Assembly: GCA_048498415.1 (NCBI GenBank)
Contig: JBEHYA010000017.1
Span: 1 to 26,464, forward strand
DNA: 26,464 bases
Direction of reading: 5' to 3'
Source of the DNA: JBEHYA01 sp048498415
GTDB lineage: Bacteria > Pseudomonadota > Alphaproteobacteria > UBA9219 > RGZA01
The position numbers and the translations under genes are program-made. This document shows, piece by piece, positions 5,792 through 13,581 of this stretch (position 1 is the first letter of the stretch; each line of letters opens with the position of its first letter). The notes below the pieces were generated by a model, which made no database searches, was not told the DNA's origin, and worked only from the letters and a program-made list of their open reading frames with translations.

Positions 5792-6919
5792 ATGAATACA
5801 ATAATCAAGAAAAGCATCGGGTTTTTAGCCCTTCTCGCCGTGGTGGGCCTTCTGGCCCCCCATGCCGAGGCGGCAACCGCCCGCATTAAAGACGTGGTGG
5901 ATATTGAAGGCGTGCGCGACAACATGCTGGTGGGCTACGGCCTGGTGGTCGGCCTGAACGGCACGGGCGACAGCCTCAGCAACTCGCCCTTCACCGCAAA
6001 AAGTTTGACCGGCATGTTGGAACGCCTTGGCATCAACACGCGCGGCGATTCCCTCAAGACGAAAAACGTGGCCGCCGTGATGGTGACTGCCACCCTTCCC
6101 CCGTTCAGCGCGCAGGGCGCGCATATTGACGTGACGGTCTCCACGCTGGGCGATGCAAAAAGTCTGCAAGGCGGCGTGCTGCTGGTGACCCCGCTCATGG
6201 GCGCGGATGGCGATATTTATGCCGTCTCGCAGGGGCCGATCACAATCGGCGGCTTTAACGCCGAAGGCAAAGGCACCAGCGTGACCAAGGGCGTGCCGAC
6301 CACGGGCCGCATTGCGAGCGGCGCGATTATTGAACGCGAAATTCCGTTCAAGCTGGCTTCCATGGACGTGCTGCATTTATCGCTGCGCAACCCGGATTTC
6401 ACCACGGCGCAGCGCATCAGCGGCGCGATCAACGCCGAGCTGAAAGGCAAGTTTGCCAAAGCGGAAAACAACGCGAATGTGAGCGTGAAAATCCCCGCCG
6501 GCATGCGCCAGAACATGGTGGATCTGGTGACGCAAATCGAACAGATCCGCGTTGATCCTGATCAGGTGGCCAAGGTTGTTGTCGATGAACAGTCCGGCAT
6601 CATCGTGATGGGCGAGAATGTGCGCATCAGCCGCGTGGCGATTGCGCAGGGTAATTTAACCGTGCGCATCACCGAAACGCCGCAGGTCTCGCAGCCGAAT
6701 GCGCTCTCCACCGGCGGCACCACTGCCGTGGTGGACCGCACGGATGTGGACGTGAACGAACATGAAGGCCAGCGCATGGCGATTTTGAATGCGGGCGTGA
6801 GCCTGCAGGAACTGGTGCAGAGCCTGAACGCGCTGGGCGTAGGCCCCCGCGATATGATCACCATTCTGCAATCCATCAAGGCGGCGGGCGCCTTGCAAGC
6901 CGAGATCGAGGTCATTTAA
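5792..6919 (+). CDS. flgI: FlgI, flagellar P-ring protein
   Basis: FlgI forms the periplasmic P-ring around the rod. The protein of about 375 residues has a signal peptide (MNTIIKKSIGFLALLAVVGL up to HAEAA) and family blocks ARIKDVVDIEGVRDNMLVGYGLVVGLNGTGD, FTAKSLTGMLERLGI, SQGPITIGGF and the C-terminal LVQSLNALGVGPRDMITILQSIKAAGALQAEIEVI. The start at 5792 is chosen because GTAGGAG lies just upstream and the sigma-54 promoter overlaps the earlier in-frame ATG codons. FlgA, the P-ring chaperone, is encoded at the left of the window. The stop overlaps the flgJ start (TAATG). Confidence 0.97.
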   Translation: MNTIIKKSIGFLALLAVVGLLAPHAEAATARIKDVVDIEGVRDNMLVGYGLVVGLNGTGDSLSNSPFTAKSLTGMLERLGINTRGDSLKTKNVAAVMVTATLPPFSAQGAHIDVTVSTLGDAKSLQGGVLLVTPLMGADGDIYAVSQGPITIGGFNAEGKGTSVTKGVPTTGRIASGAIIEREIPFKLASMDVLHLSLRNPDFTTAQRISGAINAELKGKFAKAENNANVSVKIPAGMRQNMVDLVTQIEQIRVDPDQVAKVVVDEQSGIIVMGENVRISRVAIAQGNLTVRITETPQVSQPNALSTGGTTAVVDRTDVDVNEHEGQRMAILNAGVSLQELVQSLNALGVGPRDMITILQSIKAAGALQAEIEVI

Positions 6920-7251
6920 TGGACGCGGTTCCCGGCACCCAAGCGCTGCACAACCCGATGCTGAGTGAAGCCACGCAGCCGGCGCCGATGCTTGGCTTCG
7001 CGCATAAGCGCGTCACGGAAAAACAGGCCAACCAGACCGCACAGGATTTTGAAGCGATGTTCATCACGCAGATGATGCAGCCGATGTTCAACAGCGTGGA
7101 AATCGACGAGACGTTTGGCGGCGGTTCGGCGGAAGAAACCTTCCGCGGCATGATGGTCAATGAATATGGCTCAATGATCGCTAAAAACGGCGGTTTTGGC
7201 CTGGCCAGCGCCGTGAAAGCGGAACTGCTGCGTAATCAGGAAGCTGCTTAA
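6919..7251 (+). CDS. flgJ: FlgJ-type rod-binding protein (CheL-like)
   Basis: This 110-residue protein corresponds to only the N-terminal rod-binding domain of FlgJ, shown by AQDFEAMFITQMMQPMF, the glycine-rich FGGGSAEETFRGMMVNEYGSMIAKNGGFGLA and the terminal KAELLRNQE. The C-terminal peptidoglycan hydrolase domain of enterobacterial FlgJ is absent, as is normal in alphaproteobacteria, where the protein is also called CheL. A separate lytic enzyme must therefore open the cell wall for the rod. The ATG shares one base with the flgI stop, so translation is coupled. Confidence 0.9.
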   Translation: MDAVPGTQALHNPMLSEATQPAPMLGFAHKRVTEKQANQTAQDFEAMFITQMMQPMFNSVEIDETFGGGSAEETFRGMMVNEYGSMIAKNGGFGLASAVKAELLRNQEAA

Positions 7252-7262
7252 GGAGGCTTGTT

Positions 7263-7751
7263 ATGCCGAATATGCCCGCCCCGCCCCAAACCACTGCCCC
7301 GCCGGCCCCCGCTGCCCCGGCGCCCGCCGCGCCGCTGCCCGTGCTGACCCAGCAGCTGATGGGGATCATGGATGAGATGATCCAGCTCATGGAAGAAGAG
7401 CGCCCGGTGATTGCCAAGAGCAACACCACCCGCCATGGCGAGATTATCAAGCGCAAACAGGAACTGGCCGTGGATTACCAGGCCGCCCTGCAATCGCTGG
7501 CCGGCCAGAAGAATGTGCCGGAATCTGAAAAAAACAAGCTGCGCGAAAAAGGCAAGGCGCTGAACGCGATTGCGCATAAAAACGCCGAGATGATCCGCCT
7601 GACCCATGCCGCGACGGAACGTTTGCTCAAAGCCATGATGCACAATATCCGCCGCGACCTGCACCAGACCACGACCTATTCCCCACGCGGCAACTTCACC
7701 ATGGCGGAACGCGACCAGAGCGGCCCGGTGGCCTATAACCGCACGCTGTAA
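7263..7751 (+). CDS. FlgN/FlbY-like flagellar protein
   Basis: A 162-residue protein with a proline/alanine-rich N-terminal tail (residues about 1-25) followed by long helices: LTQQLMGIMDEMIQLMEEERPVIAKSN, HGEIIKRKQELAVDYQAALQSL and HKNAEMIRLTHAATERLLKAMM. This layout matches the FlgN family of export chaperones, which keep hook-filament junction proteins unfolded and soluble in the cytoplasm. In Caulobacter the gene after flgI-cheL is flbY, so this is the likely counterpart. A very strong ribosome-binding site (AAGGAGG) lies six bases before the ATG. The stop precedes the fliK promoter region. Confidence 0.75.
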   Translation: MPNMPAPPQTTAPPAPAAPAPAAPLPVLTQQLMGIMDEMIQLMEEERPVIAKSNTTRHGEIIKRKQELAVDYQAALQSLAGQKNVPESEKNKLREKGKALNAIAHKNAEMIRLTHAATERLLKAMMHNIRRDLHQTTTYSPRGNFTMAERDQSGPVAYNRTL

Positions 7752-7777
7752 AGCAGAAACAGGGAAGAAAATGCCCA

Positions 7778-7793
7778 TGGCACGTCATTGGCG
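7778..7793 (+). promoter_or_regulatory. Sigma-54-like promoter upstream of fliK (distal)
   Basis: TGGCACGTCATTGGCG has the TGGCACG -24 element intact and GC at the correct -12 spacing, with two mismatches in TTGCA. It lies about 105 bases before the fliK start, in the 147-base gap after the FlgN-like gene. It may be an accessory promoter next to the better placed one at 7844. Confidence 0.5.
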
Positions 7794-7843
7794 GAATTTA
7801 CGTAAACTACTGAAAATACTGTTAAAGCCGGCCCGGCCACAAT

Positions 7844-7859
7844 TGGCACAGCGTGTGCA
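7844..7859 (+). promoter_or_regulatory. Sigma-54-like promoter upstream of fliK (proximal)
   Basis: TGGCACAGCGTGTGCA keeps TGGCAC at -24 and TGCA at -12 with the invariant doublets at the right spacing. Transcription would start near 7870, giving a leader of about 29 bases with TAAGGAC ahead of the fliK ATG. It probably drives the fliK-flgD unit. Confidence 0.6.
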
Positions 7860-7898
7860 TCATAACACCTGATACGACCCCTTAAGGACGACACGACT

Positions 7899-9650
7899 AT
7901 GGCGCTTTCCACCTTCGATCAGACCCAGAAGACACTGCATGCGCATTTCGCATCGGGTGGCGCCCAGATCATCAAGAACAAGACCGGTATGGCGAACGAT
8001 GCCTTCAACCAGGTGTTCACCGATCTGCAAAAAATCGACCTGCTGCCCCAGACCAAGGATAACGCGCCGGTGGTGGAACGCCGCCCGGACGATGCCAAGC
8101 CGGTGGCCAAGGCAGATACCAAGCATGCCGATGCCAAGGTAAGCCGCGACGACCATGAAGACGACGACCGCGCGGATGCCGCCGATGCCGTTGCCAACAA
8201 AGTGAAGAAGGCGGATGGCGTAAAGAAGAGCAAGAAGGCCGCGGATGCCGATGATGATGCGGATGACGATAAGAAGGCCGATGCCATCGACGACAAGGTC
8301 GCCGCGCCCAAAGTGGAAGCGGTTGCCGATGCCAAGATTGAAGTAAAGGAAGAAGCGCCGAAGGTTCTGGATGTGCAGGTTGAAGTGCATGCCGAAGCCG
8401 CGCCGGTAAAAGAAAAAGCCGCGCCGGAAGTAACCGAGGCCAAGACGGCCGATGCCGCGCCCAAGGAAACCGCCGCGCAGGCGCCGGCGCAGGCCGCCGC
8501 GCCCACCGACGCCGCTTTAGCGCTAGCGGCCGCCGCGCAGGCCAAGCCGGAAGTAACCGCCCAGCCGGTTGTGGAAGAGCACAAGGAACAGAAGACGGAA
8601 AAGCATGCGGCGAAGGAGGCGGCTCAGGCCCCCATCAGCTTTCGCGCAGATGCTGCAGTTCGTGATGAACATGCCGCTGCGCCTGCCGACGACGTAAAGA
8701 AAACGGATGACAAGAAAAAGGGCGATGACGCGCCGGTATTCGCCGTTGCCGCCGATGATGTGAAAGCTGCCGCCACCGATGATGCGCCGAAGGCCGAAGT
8801 GAAAGCGCCGGTGGAAGTAAAGACCAAGCTTGCCCCCACCCTGCAGGCGAGTGCGCATGCAAATGCGAATGCCGGTTTCAAGAACAATGATGCGCCGAGC
8901 GACAATAGCGCGCGTGACGACAAGAAAGATGCCGCGCGCACCACGGTGAGTGCCGCTGCGCCGGCTACGCCTAAATCAGAAGAGGTTTCCTACCCCGCCG
9001 CCGGGACCCGTGCGACTGCCCTTTCGGGCTTTTCCGCTCCTCCCTCCTCCAACGGGATTCCTGGCGGCGGCACCCCCCTTAACGCGAATGGCGCTGTGAA
9101 AGCAGCGGCGCCGAATGTTGTCACGCTCCAGGCGATTGCCAATGTGGGCGCCACGCAGAATGCGCAGGCCGCCACCACCACGGCTGCGCTGGCGCGCGGC
9201 CGCGAAGCCGCCGCCACCATGCAGCCCGGCGAACAGGTTGCCGTGCAGTTGTTCAAGGCCGCTAAAAACGGCGATTCACGTTTTGATGTGCAGTTGCACC
9301 CGGCCGAACTTGGCCGCGTGGATGTGCGCGTGGAAATCAGCAAAGACGGGTTTGTGCGGGTGAGCATGACGGCCGACAACCCGGCCGCCTATGACGCCCT
9401 GCAGAAAGACGGCCGCACGCTGGAACGCGCCCTGCAGCAGGCCGGTTTGCAAACCGATAGCGGTTCGCTGAGCTTTAACTTACGTGGCGGCGATGCCCAG
9501 CAGCAGCAAGCCCAGCAGCAGAACGGCATGGGCGGCCAGCAAAACCGCGGCTGGGCGCCGCTGCGCAACCCCGAGTCGGAAGTTGGCACGGAGGTTGCAC
9601 AGAATATCGTATTCAATGTGGCGAATGGCCGCGTTGATTTACGGGTGTAA
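7899..9650 (+). CDS. fliK: FliK, flagellar hook-length control protein
   Basis: FliK is the secreted molecular ruler that measures the hook and switches export from hook to filament subunits. The 583-residue protein has a long low-complexity N-terminal and middle part rich in alanine, lysine and aspartate (about residues 45-330), typical of the extended ruler. The globular C-terminal Flg_hook domain is at about residues 435-530, with VAVQLFKAAKNGDSRFDVQL, HPAELGRVDVRVEISKDGFV and the LERALQQAGLQTDSGSLSFNL segment. A glutamine-rich run (AQQQQAQQQNG) follows. Preceded by sigma-54-like promoters; flgD starts nine bases after the stop. Confidence 0.92.
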   Translation: MALSTFDQTQKTLHAHFASGGAQIIKNKTGMANDAFNQVFTDLQKIDLLPQTKDNAPVVERRPDDAKPVAKADTKHADAKVSRDDHEDDDRADAADAVANKVKKADGVKKSKKAADADDDADDDKKADAIDDKVAAPKVEAVADAKIEVKEEAPKVLDVQVEVHAEAAPVKEKAAPEVTEAKTADAAPKETAAQAPAQAAAPTDAALALAAAAQAKPEVTAQPVVEEHKEQKTEKHAAKEAAQAPISFRADAAVRDEHAAAPADDVKKTDDKKKGDDAPVFAVAADDVKAAATDDAPKAEVKAPVEVKTKLAPTLQASAHANANAGFKNNDAPSDNSARDDKKDAARTTVSAAAPATPKSEEVSYPAAGTRATALSGFSAPPSSNGIPGGGTPLNANGAVKAAAPNVVTLQAIANVGATQNAQAATTTAALARGREAAATMQPGEQVAVQLFKAAKNGDSRFDVQLHPAELGRVDVRVEISKDGFVRVSMTADNPAAYDALQKDGRTLERALQQAGLQTDSGSLSFNLRGGDAQQQQAQQQNGMGGQQNRGWAPLRNPESEVGTEVAQNIVFNVANGRVDLRV

Positions 9651-9659
9651 GGTGACGGT

Positions 9660-10418
9660 ATGACGGTTGATGCAACAAACGCTTTAAGTTCTTACCAGAA
9701 CATCGCGACGAACGGCCAGACGGGCACGAATAGTGGCGCGGATCTGGATGCGCTGACGCAGGATTACACCACGTTCATCAACATGCTGACCACGCAGTTG
9801 AAGAACCAGGATCCGCTCTCGCCGATGGACAGCACGCAGTTCACCCAGCAGTTGGTGGCGTTTGCGGGCGTCGAACAGCAGATCAAGAGCAACAGCAAGC
9901 TGGACAGCCTGATTTCGCTGCAGCAGTCGGGCGGCTCGACCCAGTATCTGAATTACATCGGCAAGGAAATTGAAGTGAGCAGCGACCAGGTGCCGCTGAC
10001 CTCGACCACCTATGGCAAGTTCAGCTATACGCTGCCCAATGTGGCCACCACCGCGAAAGTGGAAATCAGCAACAGCGACGGCACCGTGGTGCGCACGCAG
10101 AATGTCAGCACCGGCGTTGGCAAACATGTCATTCAGTGGGATGGCAAGAACGACGATAGCGAAGATTTACCGAACGGCACCTATACCGTGAAGGTCACGG
10201 CGGTGGGGGCGGATGGCGCGGCGATCAAGCCCACCTACACCAGCTACGGCGTGGTGACGGGCGTGGATTCATCCTCGGGCAGCATTAATTTCTCGGTGGG
10301 CCAGCTCTCGGTGGCGCTTGCGGATATTCTCAGCGTCAATCAGGGCCCGGTGGCAACGACCACCACGACGGATAATTCGAATAACAATAGCGGCAGCGGC
10401 GATAACACCGGCGCGTAA
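9660..10418 (+). CDS. flgD: FlgD, hook cap / hook assembly protein
   Basis: FlgD forms the cap under which hook subunits polymerise. The 252-residue protein shows the conserved N-terminal block DYTTFINMLTTQLKNQDPLS then PMDSTQFTQQLVAFAGVEQQIKSN, followed by the beta-rich FlgD Ig-like/tudor domains (NYIGKEIEVSSDQ, VVRTQNVSTGVGKHVIQWDGK, LPNGTYTVKVTAV). The tail is rich in threonine, asparagine and glycine. AAGGTGAC precedes the ATG at 9660. The hook gene flgE does not follow; instead the next gene is convergent, with only three bases between the stops. Confidence 0.95.
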   Translation: MTVDATNALSSYQNIATNGQTGTNSGADLDALTQDYTTFINMLTTQLKNQDPLSPMDSTQFTQQLVAFAGVEQQIKSNSKLDSLISLQQSGGSTQYLNYIGKEIEVSSDQVPLTSTTYGKFSYTLPNVATTAKVEISNSDGTVVRTQNVSTGVGKHVIQWDGKNDDSEDLPNGTYTVKVTAVGADGAAIKPTYTSYGVVTGVDSSSGSINFSVGQLSVALADILSVNQGPVATTTTTDNSNNNSGSGDNTGA

Positions 10419-10421
10419 GCC

Positions 10422-10961
10422 TTAGTTTTTCGACGCCAGCAGCGCCTTCACCAAACCCAGCGCTTCATCGCTTTCCCAATCCACGGCGCCACGCGTTGCA
10501 CCCACGGCTAAACCCGTGCGGTTGATCAGCAATGTATAAGGGATGCCGTCGGCGCCGACGCGCGGGCCCAGCATGCCGCTGGGATCGGCATAGGGCAGCA
10601 GGCTTATATTATAGCGCTTGTAAAAATCACGCACCGCCGGCAGGCCGCCCTGCTCGATGGAAACCGCCATCACCACCAGCCCGTCTTTGCCGTATTTTTC
10701 CTGTAAGCCATCCAGCTGCGGCATTTCCTTGCGGCAGGGCTGGCACCAGGTGGCCCAGACGTTTAAAAGCACCACGCTGCCGCGGTACGCGCCCAGATCA
10801 ATCGGTTTATTGGTATTATCGAGGATATTGGTTTTGGGCATGACGCGGGGCGCGTCGTAGAGAATGAAATTGCGCATGGCGGCGCCCGCTTCAAAAGGCA
10901 TGAATAGCAGGCCAAGCAGCAAAACAATTGTCAGCGGCGGTTTTATCGGCATAATTGACAT
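10422..10961 (-). CDS. TlpA-like thioredoxin-fold thiol:disulphide reductase
   Basis: A protein of about 179 residues with an N-terminal signal or anchor segment (residues about 8-28) and a thioredoxin fold of the TlpA/ResA/DsbE type. The active site is WATWCQPCRKEMPQL (cysteines 73 and 76). The insertion typical of the class is seen in VVMAVSIEQGGLPAVRDFYKRY, and the cis-proline loop is GIPYTLLINR. Such proteins reduce periplasmic disulphides, often for cytochrome maturation, which fits ctaA nearby. Start ATG 10961 is chosen for the signal peptide; a longer frame upstream is an artefact overlapping argH on the other strand. It is divergent from argH with about 22 bases between starts. Confidence 0.88.
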   Translation of the reverse strand: MSIMPIKPPLTIVLLLGLLFMPFEAGAAMRNFILYDAPRVMPKTNILDNTNKPIDLGAYRGSVVLLNVWATWCQPCRKEMPQLDGLQEKYGKDGLVVMAVSIEQGGLPAVRDFYKRYNISLLPYADPSGMLGPRVGADGIPYTLLINRTGLAVGATRGAVDWESDEALGLVKALLASKN

Positions 10962-10983
10962 ATTCTCTATATATAACGGCGTA

Positions 10984-12390
10984 ATGATGGCACAGGACGA
11001 CAGCAAAAAACAGCAGAACAGCATGTGGGGCGGCAGGTATAAGGAAGGCCCCAGCGCCATCATGACGGCGATCAACGCCTCGATTGGCTTCGACCAGCGT
11101 TTGGCGGCCCACGATGTGCAGGGCTCGCTCGCGCATGCCGCCATGCTGGAGAAGGCCGGGATTATTTCCAAAACGGATGCCGCCGCGATCAAAAAAGGGC
11201 TGGAGGCGATCGCCGAACAGATTAAAGCCGGCACGTTTGAATTTTCGCACGCGCTTGAAGATGTGCATATGAATATCGAGAGCCGCCTCACCGAACAGGC
11301 GGGCGAAGCCGGCCGGCGCCTGCACACCGCGCGCTCCCGTAATGACCAGGTAGCGACCGACCTTAAATTATGGGTGCGCGACGCGCTGGATTATCTGGAT
11401 ACCAAATTAAAAGAATTTCAGGGTGCGCTGCTGGATGTAGCCAATCAGCACGTTGAAACCGCCATGCCGGGCCTTACCCATTTCCAGCCTGCGCAGCCGG
11501 TGAGTTTTGCCCATCATCTGCTCGCCTATGTAGAAATGGCGGGCCGCGACCGCGACCGGGTGAAGGCGGCACGCGCGCGTATAAATGAATGCCCGCTGGG
11601 CGCCGCCGCGCTGGCGGGAACGCCATGGCCAATTGACCGGGCGATGACGGCGAAGGCTTTGGGTTTTGACCGGCCCACGGCGAATTCGCTGGATAGCGTA
11701 TCCGACCGCGATTTTGTGATTGATTATCTGCATGCGGCGAGCGTTGTCATGATGCACGCTTCGCGTTTGGCAGAAGAAATCATTCTCTGGATGAACCCGC
11801 AGCTGGGGTTTGTGCAGCTCAGCGATCAGCTGACCACCGGCAGTTCGATCATGCCACAGAAGCGCAACCCGGATGCCGCGGAACTGGTGCGCGGCAAAAC
11901 CGCGCGCGTCTATGGCGCGCTGTTGCAGATGCTGACGTTAATGAAAGCGCTGCCGCTGGCCTATGCCAAGGATTTGCAGGAAGACAAGGAACCCGCGTTT
12001 ATGGCGGCGGATACGCTGGATTTGTGCCTGAACGCGATGATTGCCATGGTGCGGGATATTAAAGTGAACAAGGCGGCGATGGCCAAGGCGGCAGCCGCCG
12101 GCTACAGCACCGCGACCGACCTTGCCGATTGGCTGGCCCGCGAACTTAAAATGCCGTTCCGCGATGCGCATCATGCGACGGGCGCGATCGTGAAGCTGGC
12201 GGAAGACAAGAAGTGCCAGTTGCATGAACTGCCGCTGGCCGATATGCAGCGCATCAACCCCGCGATTACCAAGGGCGTATTTGATGTGTTGAGCGTGGAA
12301 GCCAGCATGGCAAGCCGCACAAGCCTGGGCGGCACGGCGCCAGCGCGGGTAAAAGAAGCGATTGCAGCCGCGCGCAAGAGGTTCCTATGA
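10984..12390 (+). CDS. argH: Argininosuccinate lyase
   Basis: ArgH cleaves argininosuccinate to arginine and fumarate, the last step of arginine synthesis. With the start at ATG 10984 the protein has 468 residues, the normal family length, and opens with NSMWGGRY. The superfamily signature GSSIMPQKRNPD is present, along with RSRNDQVATDLKLW, GLTHFQPAQPVSFAHHL and SLDSVSDRDF. A longer in-frame extension to 10864 would overlap tlpA and lacks homology-like features. No clear ribosome-binding site is visible at 10984 or 10987. The last codons overlap the start of the small lipoprotein gene (ATGA). Confidence 0.96.
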   Translation: MMAQDDSKKQQNSMWGGRYKEGPSAIMTAINASIGFDQRLAAHDVQGSLAHAAMLEKAGIISKTDAAAIKKGLEAIAEQIKAGTFEFSHALEDVHMNIESRLTEQAGEAGRRLHTARSRNDQVATDLKLWVRDALDYLDTKLKEFQGALLDVANQHVETAMPGLTHFQPAQPVSFAHHLLAYVEMAGRDRDRVKAARARINECPLGAAALAGTPWPIDRAMTAKALGFDRPTANSLDSVSDRDFVIDYLHAASVVMMHASRLAEEIILWMNPQLGFVQLSDQLTTGSSIMPQKRNPDAAELVRGKTARVYGALLQMLTLMKALPLAYAKDLQEDKEPAFMAADTLDLCLNAMIAMVRDIKVNKAAMAKAAAAGYSTATDLADWLARELKMPFRDAHHATGAIVKLAEDKKCQLHELPLADMQRINPAITKGVFDVLSVEASMASRTSLGGTAPARVKEAIAAARKRFL

Positions 12391-12545
12391 AGCATATGCT
12401 GTGCTTACTGGTGGTGCTGCTGAGCTTAAGCGCCTGCGGCAAACGGGCCTCGATGATGGAACCGGCGCCGGATGTCGACCCGCAGGGGTATGATAATAGG
12501 TATCCAGATGCCCGCACCGACCCGCCGGGCACGTATAATCCCTGA
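12387..12545 (+). CDS. Small LptM/YifL-like lipoprotein
   Basis: A 52-residue lipoprotein. The signal MKHMLCLLVVLLSLSAC ends in the lipobox LSAC, followed by GKR and a short, proline/aspartate-rich tail ending DPPGTYNP. It belongs to the class of tiny lipoproteins (YifL/LptM, LPAM-type) commonly found directly after argH in alphaproteobacteria. In E. coli, LptM assists disulphide maturation of the LPS translocon protein LptD; whether this protein does the same is not shown. Its ATG overlaps the argH stop by four bases, so translation is coupled. Confidence 0.8.
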   Translation: MKHMLCLLVVLLSLSACGKRASMMEPAPDVDPQGYDNRYPDARTDPPGTYNP

Positions 12546-12619
12546 TACGCCGTGCCCCGACAAGGAACGGCCACAATTCCAAGCTAATGATTTGATTACT
12601 ATATTTCGCGCAGGCCCCT

Positions 12620-12648
12620 ATGGCGCCGCCATGGCGCCATGCTATAAT
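12620..12648 (+). promoter_or_regulatory. Extended -10 promoter with adjacent palindrome
   Basis: TGCTATAAT at 12640-12648 is a perfect extended -10 element (TGN-TATAAT). No good -35 box lies upstream. Instead there is ATGGCGCC followed by the palindrome ATGGCGCCAT (12620-12640), which could be an operator. The promoter would serve the DUF4175-like gene and ctaA. The rest of the gap 12546-12753 shows no gene. Confidence 0.45.
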
Positions 12649-12753
12649 TCCGAGCAATGCGGCGGCCAGCAGTCTGTACGCCCCGGATTAACGATTGAGC
12701 AGCATATGCCATGGGAACATGGGCGGGTGCGGCTTCCATAACCAAGGTTTCTG

Positions 12754-13572
12754 ATGAAGAGCGGCAATCATTCCATTGTGATCATCGTGGTGCTCCTTGC
12801 GGCACTGGCGGGTATTGCCTCCTACCTGCACGACCGCGATGCCGAAACGCCGATGGATGTCACCGGCACGCTTGCTTCGGCGGGCGGCAAAAATAATAAC
12901 GCGACGCTATCGGCGCCGGCCATCCAGTGGGTGCGCCAGCCGTCGGCGGGCGAACGCGGCCGGCTTTCCATGGCCTTCAAGGTGGAAGCGTCCACGCCGC
13001 TGCGCACCCTGCAGGTGCATATCATGCCGATCGTAAAAATGAACGGATTGAATACGGAAAAAGACGTGCGCGACGTGCCGGCCTGGCTACTCACCCAGAA
13101 AACCATCAACTGGGATGGCGAGATGGATTTGACGGCCTCCCCCCTGGCCGGCCAGCCGGTAACGGTTGAAATTCAGGCCGTGGATGAAGATAAACGCGAG
13201 GCTTCCAGCGACGTGGTTTCGATTACCCTGCCGGAGCGCAACTTTAACCAGCCCCTCGCCAAAGCCATTTACAACCTGCGCAAGGCGCTGCGGGAAGAGC
13301 CGGAAAAACGCAACGACGCGTTACGGGCACTGGCCACCCTTTTGCAGCAGCGCGACCGCTTTGATGGCCATGAACTTACCCTGCTTACGCTGCGCAGCGC
13401 GGCGGTGCGCATAGCCCTAGACCGCAGCGATGACGGCCTGCGTTCCGCGCTGGATTTGCTATGGCATGCGGCGGTGCTGTTCGAACAGGACCAGGTGAAG
13501 GTTGCCGATAAAATCACGCTGGCCCCGCCCCCGCCGGACATCGCGCCGGAACTTGTCGTTAAGCCCCAGTAA
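12754..13572 (+). CDS. Shortened DUF4175/TIGR02302-like membrane protein
   Basis: A 272-residue protein with one N-terminal membrane segment (residues about 6-24) and a periplasmic remainder. The region WVRQPSAGERGRLSMAFKVE, the beta-rich PVTVEIQAVDEDKREASSDVVSITLPER, then helical NQPLAKAIYNLRKALREEP and ALDLLWHAAVLFEQDQ resembles the middle of the much longer DUF4175/TIGR02302 proteins. Those are usually above 800 residues and lie after argH-lipoprotein-lysA in alphaproteobacteria. Here the multi-helix N-terminus and the long C-terminal helical part are missing, and lysA is absent. CAAGG precedes the ATG. The function of the family is unknown; the relationship is by recognition, without alignment. 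Confidence 0.6.
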   Translation: MKSGNHSIVIIVVLLAALAGIASYLHDRDAETPMDVTGTLASAGGKNNNATLSAPAIQWVRQPSAGERGRLSMAFKVEASTPLRTLQVHIMPIVKMNGLNTEKDVRDVPAWLLTQKTINWDGEMDLTASPLAGQPVTVEIQAVDEDKREASSDVVSITLPERNFNQPLAKAIYNLRKALREEPEKRNDALRALATLLQQRDRFDGHELTLLTLRSAAVRIALDRSDDGLRSALDLLWHAAVLFEQDQVKVADKITLAPPPPDIAPELVVKPQ

Positions 13573-13581
13573 TTCTCGCCC

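Noticed and set aside
7919..8862. Long open frames antisense to fliK
   Set aside because: They are by-products of the GC-rich, low-complexity fliK sequence, with serine/alanine-rich translations and no start signals or family features.
10955..10984. TTGACA with TATATA between tlpA and argH as a sigma-70 promoter for argH
   Set aside because: The spacing between TTGACA and TATATA is about 8 bases, far from 16-18, and at the right spacing there is no -10-like sequence.
10962..11327. N-terminal extension of the TlpA-like protein across argH
   Set aside because: It is antisense to the argH coding region with shadow-like composition; the signal peptide begins at 10961.
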